This document shows, in pieces, positions 1 through 7,217 of a stretch of 22,774 nt of DNA (its first letter is position 1; each line of letters begins with the position of its first letter). Source of the stretch: Russula earlei (lineage: Eukaryota; Basidiomycota; Agaricomycetes; Russulales; Russulaceae); the NCBI GenBank assembly GCA_025769875.1, contig JAGFNK010000759.1, positions 1 to 22,774 on the forward strand, written 5' to 3'. Both the position numbers and the translations under genes were made by a program. Below the pieces are notes generated by a model. It was not told the DNA's origin and did no database searches. It was given only the letters and a program-made list of their open reading frames with translations.

Positions 1-259
1 AGACATCTCGAGGCAAGTCCGCGCGCAGCATTCCGCCCTCATCATCGTCCCTCACCTCTCCGTCTTATCCCTCTTCTCGCCCAACATGGATGGACCAGCG
101 ATCTCGCGTGTCCAGCACGCTTCATTCTCATTCCCACTTTACCCATCAGTCACAATCATGCTCGGCTCAACTGGGCACTGAAGTAGTGGTCACGTTGACA
201 CCTTCCCTGAAGAGAGGCAGCACTCTTCAATGGGCCCACGTTCTCAATTGAAAACACCT

Positions 260-735
260 ACTCACAAACTTCCAACCCGAGTGATCACCCCGCAGCGTAA
301 ACGTCGTCGATATTGCGGGATTATCAAACTTCTACGCACGCATCATTGCAAGACTTGTGGCACGGTACGTCGTCGTTTCGTTCACTTTGTGGAATGGGTA
401 GAGGCGCTGATGTGTCTTAAGATTCGATCATCATCGCCCTTGTAGGTGCTTCACGTTTTGGTGAACTGATACATTTTGTGATTAACCACGCGGCAATCCG
501 AGGGATCTGGCAGTGTGTAGGTGCGCAGAATCAGAAATTGAGTTCTTGTGTCAGACCCGAAGCTTCCGGAGCGAGGTGGATGACCGAATTGGATGCGAGG
601 GTAACATGTGGTGGCTCGGCAGCGTGCGTGCAAACTGGGAGCAAGTCTTTGGCCGTCGCACCTGGCCGTGGTTTCGTCAGTTCTCCCTTCTTCGCTTTAC
701 ACGTTCATTTTACACTATCGATAGTTCCGATCAAT
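260..735 (+). pseudogene. DHHC-type palmitoyltransferase relic
   Basis: Three pieces of a protein S-acyltransferase can be read in different frames. At about 307-365 the frame gives RTHHCKTCGT preceded by RYC, which matches the first half of the zinc-binding DHHC cysteine-rich domain; a GTACGT donor follows directly. At about 507-540 another frame gives IWQCVGAQNQK, matching the segment just after the catalytic DHHC motif. At about 630-665 a third frame gives NWEQVFG followed by WPWF, the conserved NWxxVFG element after TM3. The catalytic DHHC itself is not readable: the expected stretch reads NHAAIRGIW in one frame and hits stops in the others. The usual second Cys after RYC is also absent. 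Family members are integral Golgi/vacuole membrane enzymes that palmitoylate cysteines. Assignment rests on remembered family motifs; the upstream part may lie outside the window. Confidence 0.6.
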
Positions 736-1121
736 CGGGACTACTAATGATATGGGAGTTCCGCAAAACCGGCGCTTTAACGCGGATGGGGTGTGATTGC
801 CTCGGAAGCAATGGCCGCCGGCGTTGCGGTAATATGGGAGATGACACCTAATTTGGGTGATGGACGCGTCATGTAATTATGGCCTTTTGCACTGAATCAC
901 GACAGCAACACGATCTATCTGAGTTTACATGATGCCCCATCGTGTACACTACAATATAGTTTCGGCAGATGGAAATGGATTCAAGTTCTGCATGAGCACT
1001 GAGGGCCCGCATTCCTGCCGCGCGTGGATACGGATTCGGGCAGAGTGGTGGGCAAGGTCGAGGCTAAGATCGAGCAGTGAGAATGTGTGGGAAATGAAAC
1101 GAGAACGTAACCTGTTGTGTT
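736..1121. other. Intergenic, nothing recognised
   Basis: No coding signal, RNA gene or repeat is recognised between the DHHC relic and the LINE insertion. Short open frames occur on both strands, but none has a family motif or plausible splice structure. The sequence may be the eroded 3' part of the palmitoyltransferase gene. Confidence 0.4.
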
Positions 1122-1136
1122 GAACATCCCATCTCA
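1122..1136 (+). repeat. Target-site duplication, left copy
   Basis: GAACATCCCATCTCA occurs here and again, perfectly, at 2282-2296 directly after a poly(A) run. This is the signature of target-primed reverse transcription by a non-LTR retrotransposon. Confidence 0.9.
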
Positions 1137-1643
1137 GGGGGCTCCTTGAACCGCGACCACCACCAGGTCCGGATTTTCCCACGGCAAAGCCGGGGCAAGG
1201 ATAGGCAGTGAGGATGACAGTGAGCTCTGCAAGGCCAGAGCCACCCGTCCGAGCCTTCGTAAAACTACGACCCCCTCACCAACTAAACCACCATCCACCA
1301 GGCCGACTGGCCAAACCAATACATAACACAATCACTATGTACGCTAGCGTAATCTGCAATGAGAACTCCTCCCACATAAACACACAACCCATACCGTACG
1401 ACCACCCAGCTCCCCAACAACGGACAAGCAACACCAGCACCCCCCGTGAACACCCTACCCAACTCCCACCTCCCTCCCCTCCAACTGTCACTACCAACAC
1501 CATGCCACCACAACCATGTGGAAACCACACATGACCCAAACCCCCACCACCAGCCTGCCTTTCACCACCCGAAACAAAGTCCTTTGTCCCCAAGAACATA
1601 AACCAACCCACCGAAACACAGGACCATCTGGTCCCTAGCGAGA

Positions 1644-2050
1644 GAGATGTGGCCACATGCGCCACAACTATGGCCCAACATCGTCTAGGCACCATACTAG
1701 GCTGTTGATGCCTCACCCTCCCCAACCAAAATGATGAACCACACCATGACCAGAACCGCTGTGGACGCAACCCGAAAGGAGCCACTCGCCTCCTCCAAAT
1801 ATCAATCTCAGAGGCCACACACCTAATCTGGGTCATGAGGTGCGAACGAGTAATCCAAGACTGAAACCCACACAAGGTGGCTTCGTGCCATCAACACGAG
1901 GCTCACCAACAACAAAATCACCTCAACACTAATCAAAGGGCCTTCAAGCTAGTGAGGGACACCTGGGAACATGTCCTTAGAAAAACAATGGACCTCCCGA
2001 ATGACTGGATCTTCAACCGTGAGGTTTTAGTGGGTAGGAGGCTACGGTAA
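1644..2050 (+). pseudogene. LINE ORF2 C-terminal tail, frameshifted
   Basis: Reading the plus strand gives EMWPHAPQLWPNI, then LGTILGC one frame over, then ATRLLQISISEATHLIW and VMRCERVIQ, then RWLRAINTRLTNN in a third frame, then LVRDTWEHVL and LPNDWI...EVLVGRR before a TAA at 2048-2050. This order matches the post-RNase H region of basidiomycete LINE ORF2 proteins as I remember them (ISESAHLIWKLRCERVI ... LPEDW ... GVLVGI). At least three frameshifts and two in-frame stops (TGA after LGTILGC and TGA after VIQD) interrupt it. The minus-strand open frame of 199 codons over the same region is a shadow created by the lack of G on the plus strand. Confidence 0.75.
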
Positions 2051-2217
2051 GTTTCTCGGCCATCTAACAGCGTATCCTGAGTCCCACACTGCCCCCACAC
2101 CGGCAACCCCGGGGAGCGTGCGTAAATGCATTTCACCCCTCACATCCGGTCTCCGCACCGGCTACAGCGTGTCAGATAGAGCTGAATTAACTTTCTCCTG
2201 CTATCTTACCCTTATTA

Positions 2218-2243
2218 AGGTAGTTCTGTACCCGTAACTACCT
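2218..2243 (+). other. Stem-loop near the LINE 3' end
   Basis: AGGTAGTT at 2218-2225 pairs perfectly with AACTACCT at 2236-2243 around a 10-nt loop, 16 nt before the poly(A) run. In several LINEs a hairpin just before the tail is the RNA element recognised by the reverse transcriptase; that role here is inference. Confidence 0.5.
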
Positions 2244-2259
2244 AAATAAAACGCTATCC

Positions 2260-2281
2260 AAAAAAAAAAAAAAAAAAAAAA
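2260..2281 (+). repeat. Poly(A) tail of the LINE
   Basis: Twenty-two uninterrupted A residues sit between the 3' UTR and the right target-site duplication. A pure tract of this length suggests a recent insertion, because such tracts mutate quickly. Confidence 0.9.
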
Positions 2282-2296
2282 GAACATCCCATCTCA
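2282..2296 (+). repeat. Target-site duplication, right copy
   Basis: Exact second copy of the 15-bp sequence at 1122-1136, directly after the poly(A) tail. Confidence 0.9.
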
Positions 2297-2923
2297 CTGT
2301 CTGCGGACAAATAAAAGCCCAGAAACCCATCAAGGTGCTCTCACCTTTACTTCCACGAGACGCCAACCATGCGCTCTCGGGTTAAATTATGTAGGGAATT
2401 ACGGGTTCGTTCAGTGAAGCCATCCGTCTCGATCTTGAGTTGATATCGAATTCGAATGACGGGACACTGTAGATGTGTTTCAAGACACTACAGTAGCGCC
2501 CAAGGGAGACACCAGGCGCACGCATAGGTCCTAGGTCTCGGACCGTATTGACGTTGTATCTGCAGTATCACGAGCGTCCTGCCGTTCGATGAAAGGTATC
2601 ATGATGCAGGGCACGGCATGGCACAGCTCTCTCCACAACGCCAGCAACAAAGGCGCGCTTACCGGCAAACTGGACTGGCCACGGTTGTTGAGATCGCGTC
2701 GCACTGGGCCTGCCAAACGACAACTCGCGCTCCATATCCGAGGGCCACACAGTTTTGATCATTCGTGCGCTCGCTCCTTTCAAGGTTGCAAGGCTGGAAT
2801 GTTGATGCATCAATTGCATCAACATCAGGCGATGGTGATACGGGGCTTGACGGGATGATAGCCCCTACCAATCCTGGTCGAGGAATCGCGAAAAGATGGG
2901 AGGGGGTGGGGGGCTGGCTACAG
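2297..2923. other. Intergenic, upstream region of the small secreted protein gene
   Basis: No convincing gene. Open frames of 60-90 codons overlap on both strands without motifs. The stretch contains the perfect inverted repeat at 2799-2825 and leads into the TATA box at 2924. Confidence 0.5.
2799..2825. repeat. Perfect 11-bp inverted repeat, 5-bp spacer
   Basis: ATGTTGATGCA at 2799-2809 and TGCATCAACAT at 2815-2825 are exact reverse complements separated by TCAAT. It lies about 100 bp upstream of the TATA box at 2924 and could be a binding site for a dimeric regulator; this is inference. Confidence 0.55.
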
Positions 2924-2930
2924 TATAAAG
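2924..2930 (+). promoter_or_regulatory. TATA box for the small secreted protein gene
   Basis: TATAAAG lies 161 bp upstream of the ATG at 3091. It is followed by a pyrimidine-rich stretch and an AC-rich leader ending in a good start context (gtaataATGcg). The spacing implies transcription start near 2955-2965 and a 5' UTR of roughly 130 nt. Confidence 0.55.
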
Positions 2931-3090
2931 TCAACGCCTGCGTTTACGATTACCCCCAGCTGCGCTCCCATTCATCCCATACTAGCCGGTACCGGATACC
3001 GACAGTCTTTCTACACTCTACATCTTGCATACCTCGACGACTTCGAAAAATTTCAGTCCCAACAATCCAAAAACTCACTCCGAAGTAATA

Positions 3091-3379
3091 ATGCGCACCG
3101 CTAAATTTGCTGCCATATTCTGCCTCGCCATTGGAATCATTCCATCGTTTGCACTTCCATCAGGGTACGCATATTTCATCACGTTCTCTCCCCCCTCCGA
3201 AGTCAGCTTTACCTTGCAGAGATGCACCGAACCTGAAATCGGAACTGCCGTTGCGGGGACCGAAACTGGAAACGACGAAACCGGAAACGAAATTGCGGCC
3301 GAAAGTGCGGGCAGGGTTGAGAAGCTTTGTCAACGTAAACGACAAGTACAAGGAGGTTAAGGGAAAGGTACCGGAATGA
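3091..3379 (+). CDS. Small secreted protein, 77 aa, one intron
   Basis: Exon 1 (3091-3164) encodes MRTAKFAAIFCLAIGIIPSF plus ALPSG, a classic signal peptide with probable cleavage after FALP or thereabouts. A 55-nt intron (3165-3219, GTACGC...TTGCAG) joins in phase 2 to exon 2 (3220-3379), ending in TGA. The mature part is about 52 residues, basic and lysine-rich (KLETTKPETKLRPK, then YKEVKGKVPE), without cysteines, so it is not a typical disulphide-stabilised effector or hydrophobin. A TATA box and leader fit expression. Without splicing the first frame also stays open to 3360 with a different acidic C-terminus, so both forms are possible; the spliced form is favoured by the clean intron. 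No family recognised. Confidence 0.6.
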
Positions 3380-3743
3380 GTCGTCTTCGATTGAAGTACT
3401 TATAATTATATGGACTACTCTACTAGTATGGCATGGGTTGTGAGCGGTGCTTGTAAACTTACCTTCAGCACTTGGTTGCAGCTTCCTCCCCCAAACCCGT
3501 GTCACCATGTATAATCCTTTTCATAGGTAATCCTCTCGGTGCTTAGGGAAAGGAACAAAGTCATCTCCATCCAGTCCAGAAGAGTCAATTATAAAACATT
3601 ACATTCAACTTGCAGCCAAAGCAGCAGATGGAAGTCTTATTTATTCTCAACGTGTCGCAACGTCCAACATCCAACATCCAACATCCAACACATCTTCGAA
3701 CTGGCTCATCAACGTCCCCTCTGCTTATTTTCCGTCTCTCGAA
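3380..3743. other. Intergenic with a 7-bp tandem repeat
   Basis: 3' flank of the small secreted protein gene. No gene is supported. The only structure seen is CCAACAT repeated three times plus a partial fourth copy at 3664-3690. Confidence 0.45.
3664..3690 (+). repeat. Tandem repeat (CCAACAT)x3.9
   Basis: Three perfect head-to-tail copies of the 7-mer CCAACAT followed by CCAACA. Probably a simple minisatellite, about 55 bp upstream of a TATA-like box. Confidence 0.85.
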
Positions 3744-3751
3744 TATAAAAG
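3744..3751 (+). promoter_or_regulatory. TATA-like box
   Basis: TATAAAAG, followed by a CT-rich leader at about 3765-3830. It could drive the tentative ORF at 3844, or it may be a leftover promoter. Confidence 0.35.
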
Positions 3752-3843
3752 GTTTGTTTTTCGGCTCTCTTATATTCCTTCGCACACCATCTCCGTCGAG
3801 GAATCTATCATTCACTACCTCTTTCGCGCTCGAATGTGCATGC

Positions 3844-4221
3844 ATGGTATGGGCCAAGGCTGCGAGCTCTGAAGAACCCCTCCTTGCCCTTGATCGAGAT
3901 AACAATGACGACGGCGTCGATGCGGACGTAGACCTCGGCTCGGCACTACATATAACGCCCCACCCCCGCAGCCTCTGCACAACCCTCCTTCCCCTCTACC
4001 ATCATCAGCGCCACCACCTCCTATGCCCATCGCAGCAGGGTCCACCGGCCGAGGGAGCCCGAGATCTTTCGCAGTCTTTGTCCGCGCGCCACCTCTTCGG
4101 CGCCCTCAATGTACCTGTGGGAGCTTGCTTACGGGCGGCTCAACAACCACCGACAGCAACTCGTGTAGCGCGGCCGGGTGCAGTAGCGCCGGGCCAAGTG
4201 AGAGTGAGGAGGACGAGGTGA
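3844..4221 (+). CDS. Tentative hypothetical protein, 125 aa
   Basis: First long frame downstream of the TATA-like box and CT-rich leader. It encodes an acidic N-terminal part (DRDNNDDGVDADVDLG, about residues 18-33), then a His/Pro/Arg-rich segment and a basic C-terminus (VAPGQVRVRRTR). All three plus frames are open across the GC-rich part (about 3960-4220), so openness alone is weak evidence. Two upstream ATGs in another frame (3834, 3840) would open a short uORF. No domain or homologue is recognised; this could be non-coding GC-rich sequence. Confidence 0.25.
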   Translation: MVWAKAASSEEPLLALDRDNNDDGVDADVDLGSALHITPHPRSLCTTLLPLYHHQRHHLLCPSQQGPPAEGARDLSQSLSARHLFGALNVPVGACLRAAQQPPTATRVARPGAVAPGQVRVRRTR

Positions 4222-4579
4222 GCGTGTCGGTACTGGGACGAGTCGCGTGCGTGCGTGCATTGTATCGACTTGACCACCTAGGGAGTTGCGATTTTAGAGC
4301 GGGGTGTTTGTACCCCGCGATTTTCATAGGGTTTCACATGTGCTGCTTTCTCATGAGTCATTTGGTGGTCTTTCTGTACATCTGTACCAGATATTCATCA
4401 CGAACGATGTGTGCGCAGCGACAAAGGGTGATCGCGAAGGGTAATCATCAAGCCACAACGATTATATCAACCGCAAAGGACAATGTCTTCTATGACACCA
4501 TGGGCTAACTCGTGGTTCATACTCTGATCCGTGCCAGTGTTCGAGGATCCTTCTCCAAGCTGTCCTGGAAGAAGCCACG
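4222..4579. other. Intergenic, nothing recognised
   Basis: Lies between the tentative ORF and the 3' end of the minus-strand PQ-loop relic. Overlapping open frames carry no motif; no clear polyadenylation signal for either neighbour is seen. Confidence 0.4.
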
Positions 4580-5433
4580 TCAAGGCACCACTGCCCTTGC
4601 CGTGCCACCATCATCAGCATCCTCACCAACACCACCGCGTGACCTCGGTTCCCCACGCCGAGCACCGTTCTTGGAGTGTGGAGTAAGGATCAAAGCCAAC
4701 ACGAGAACGAGGCCGTCCATGACCTGTCCGAGTCACATGGCCGCACATACTAGGCAAAAACCCCGTCAGCGAGAAACGTGACATACTAGGTAGTGCGATG
4801 GCGGATCACGACGAGTACATACGCGACGGCCGTGAGGGCGTCGACCTGGCGCTTGAAGACGAGCGAGAGGATGGAAAAGACGCCGCCGACCCACAGCCAG
4901 TCGTCACGCGGAAAAAAGGGTGACGTGAAAGGAGGAGTTAACGCACGCGGAGAGAAACTGTCAGCGCCGCCCCGAGCGTGCCCCAGTGCGCCAGCGTGAC
5001 ACAGAGCACGGCGGTGCACCACGCGCGTTTGAGCGCCTCGCGCCGTAGTACATGCGCTGGCCCCACGAGAGCAGCGAGAAGAGGCCCAGAGCTGCTGCTG
5101 CACGATCAAAGACACGTTCAAGTCCTGCACGATGACGTAGACGCCGAGAGGGAGCGAGGCGACGCCCCAAAGAAAGCTGTGCAAGGCTTGTCCTCTCAGC
5201 GGCGCGTCGCGTGGTTGCCGAAAAGAGGGGAGAAGAAAAAGTGGGGGGCGCGGCTTACACGAGATCATGATAGGGTGAGCGACATGTGGTGGACTTGGAG
5301 CGCCAGCTCTTGACGAAACGCACCCTGGTAGGGTGAAACCGGTGTTCGGACGGTGTAGATGCGCGTTGCCAACGTGACAAACTTTGTAGCTAGCCTCCAG
5401 CAACTTGAACGCGATCGAAGTCTGACGGGACAT
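4580..5433 (-). pseudogene. PQ-loop repeat membrane protein pseudogene
   Basis: Minus-strand pieces in order match fungal PQ-loop (cystinosin/PQLC2-like) seven-helix transporters. They are VRFVKSWRSKST (exon 5259-5324); FLWGVASLPLGVYVIVQDLN and VSLIVQ (exon ending at 5176, joined in frame over a GTAAGC-CACAG intron 5177-5258); GLFSLLSWGQRMYYGARRS in a second frame; AWCTAVLCVTLAHWGTLGAA in a third; GGVFSILSLVFKRQVDALTA; and, after an 86-nt intron (4724-4809), VMDGLVLVLALIL ending at the TGA at 4580-4582. At least two single-base frameshifts break the middle exon. About 50-60 residues carrying the second PQ motif, with their splice acceptor, are missing between roughly 4902 and 4946. Intact relatives are vacuolar/lysosomal exporters of basic amino acids or cystine. 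Start placed at the ATG at 5433 (MSRQTS), uncertain. Confidence 0.7.
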
Positions 5434-5884
5434 GACGATGAGTCTTTGGGTTGCGAGAAGATGAGAGATCTTGAGATTGGGAGGGAGGGTTGAGCGGTGA
5501 TGCACTTATTGTTGTTCAGTCGGGATTCGCTACTGTGATCTCAACATGACGGATGGAATTGGGGATACGTAGGAAATTTAAGTGGAAAACAGAAATGCAA
5601 AACGAATGGTTGCAACAACCCGATTGAATTTTACCGCCAAAGCTGCTGCATGACTCAGAGCGACGCCGCCGAAAATAATGTATCTCGTGGCTAACGTGAA
5701 CCGAACGTTCGAATGTAGTAGAGTATTTTCACGGGAACGAGAACTATAAAGCACAACTGAATGATAGAGAGAAATCGAGAGAAGAATAAGGCATTGTAAC
5801 AATATACTATCTGTTGGTATGTCTACGAACAGTGGGGCAATGGGGAAGGGATCGGATTGGGACTTAAGCACCGTCGGTCATCAG
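5434..5884. other. Intergenic between two minus-strand genes
   Basis: Holds the promoter side of the PQ-loop relic (CT-rich minus-strand leader at about 5434-5500) and the 3' flank of the secreted protein gene. A hydrophobic 97-codon minus-strand frame at 5578-5871 lacks any supporting motif and is not called. Confidence 0.4.
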
Positions 5885-6539
5885 CTACTTGGGTGGGGAG
5901 ATGGGTAAGGGGGGGGTTAAATGCGGAACCAACTGAGGAAGCTGAGGAAGAGGGTCTCGTTTGACTGGAAGCTTGACGGGGGGCTGCACTGGGAGGGAAG
6001 GCAGAGGAACGGGCGGTTGCACCGGGAGGGCAACAGGGGGCTTCGCGCCGTCATTCGGACCGGCCGCAGGAGAGGAGGAAGCTTCCGGCGGCGCTGGAGA
6101 TGGCTGCGTGGGCGTATTTTGAGGCGTATCGTTCGTCTCGTCCTCCTCTGCCCGCTTTCGCTCGCCGTGATTGAGGTTGCCTGTCAAAGACGACACTTGG
6201 TCCAATACGGTATTGGGACCAAAGTCCGCCCGCGCGTCTTTGCTGCCGCCGACGCCCACAAGGGCAAAAACCGGGCGAAGTAGTGCTATCAGTTCTGGCG
6301 GAACTATACCCCTGTCTTGCAGGTGATCTGCAGTGGTGTTAGAGACTCGAAGAAACGCTTGCAAGGCTAGTAAGCGTACTGTTCGATTGAGTCGCGGCAT
6401 CGTCGCTGCGAACTGGAATAAGCGATGATGTGTCCTCGTGGCCATCACCCGCAGGGGCGGCAAGAGCAGAAAGCGACGAAGTCGATGATGACACCGCCAA
6501 CGATGCGAGAATAAGAGAAGAGCTCGATGGTAATTTCAT
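5885..6539 (-). CDS. Secreted proline-rich protein, 200 aa, one intron
   Basis: Exon 1 (6380-6539) encodes a signal peptide (MKLPSSSSLILASLAVSSST then SSLSALAAPA). A 52-nt intron (6328-6379, GTACGC, branch-like CTCTAAC, ACTGCAG) joins in phase 1 to exon 2 (5885-6327). The mature protein starts acidic/Ser-rich, has a short hydrophobic patch (IVPPELIALLRPVFALVGVG), an acidic-basic linker with a possible Kex2-type site (GERKRAEEDE), then a Pro/Ala/Ser-rich region and a C-terminal array of degenerate PVxLPxxPPV units, ending PPLPISPPK. No cysteines in the mature part. Composition suggests an extended cell-wall or extracellular protein. It is divergent from the CDF gene with a 678-bp shared upstream region. 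No family recognised. Confidence 0.65.
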
Positions 6540-7217
6540 GAATAATATCTCAAGTGGCGGACAAAATTCAATGGTTCTCGTCTAGAGTGACCAGTTTAGG
6601 GAGTGGGTATCGGAGTGGAGGTAGGGATTTCGAGCCCATTCATCGTGAGCTTTATACGTGCATTTTGAGGCAGGGGGCATCGAGTTAGCCATGGCCAGTC
6701 AGATCTAGTCCTAATTAGAACAGAGTCTCCGTGGATTCAAATTTCGTCCAGTCAACTAGTCATACGTTCCGACTATTGAACCGGCAGTGAGCTTTCGAAT
6801 TGTGCTGAGAGCAAGACCGGCCAGGACTTAACGTACCCAACACTCAAACAGTCCTATTTCGAATTTCCATCTCCCATATCTCCCCCTCTGGAGCAAAATG
6901 ACGATGTCTCCGGGGATTCATACCGCTACCAGAGCGGGCACCGGCAAGCATAAGGTCCCACCACGAGCGAAAGATGGGTCTGCCCGTTGTCAGCAGCGCC
7001 CACAAAGCACAAGCAAAAAAGCTAGTTCAAATTTTTAGCGTGATGAGATGGCGAACATATGATGGATTAAAACGCACGCGACGAGGAAGAATACTGGAAG
7101 GATGATGGGAAACTGCATTGCTGCACGGCCGAACCGAAGCAGCGGAAAGAAAAACAACGGTGGATTTGTAATCTTCCTGCCTGCCACTCTTCCGTTACCT
7201 CGGTTCTCGATTACCCC
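6540..7217. promoter_or_regulatory. Divergent intergenic region, secreted protein / CDF transporter
   Basis: Upstream region shared by the minus-strand secreted protein gene and the plus-strand CDF gene. It contains a CT-rich plus-strand leader at about 6855-6893 followed by a 46-codon ORF at 6898-7038 (MTMSPGIHTATRAGTGKHKV..., basic). That could be an upstream ORF of the CDF transcript or chance. No clear TATA box. Confidence 0.4.

Larger units (their letters stand above)
1137..2281 (+). mobile_element. 5'-truncated LINE (non-LTR retrotransposon), sense on + strand
   Basis: The 1,145-bp insert is bounded by perfect 15-bp direct repeats and ends in 22 consecutive A residues, so it is a LINE-type insertion in plus orientation. 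Its 3' half carries a broken ORF2 C-terminus (listed separately), then about 210 bp of 3' UTR with an AATAAA-like motif (aaataaaa at 2244-2251) and the tail. The 5' part (1137-1640) has no readable RT or endonuclease domain, as expected of a 5'-truncated copy. The plus strand is strikingly G-poor and C/A-rich at about 1261-1620. The ORF2 tail resembles RT/RNase H proteins abundant in Agaricomycetes (Tad1-like clade, by memory). The copy cannot be autonomous. Confidence 0.88.

Noticed and set aside
1276..1875. 199-codon open frame on the minus strand
   Set aside because: It lies antisense to the LINE ORF2 tail; its openness follows from the lack of G on the plus strand, and the Trp/Gly/Val-rich product has no domain.
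4786..5505. 239-codon minus-strand frame as an intact gene
   Set aside because: Only parts of it match PQ-loop proteins; other parts are intron or wrong-frame exon sequence, and the family motifs continue in the other two frames.
5578..5871. Hydrophobic 97-codon minus-strand frame
   Set aside because: No start context, family motif or promoter; it lies in the 3' flank of the secreted protein gene.
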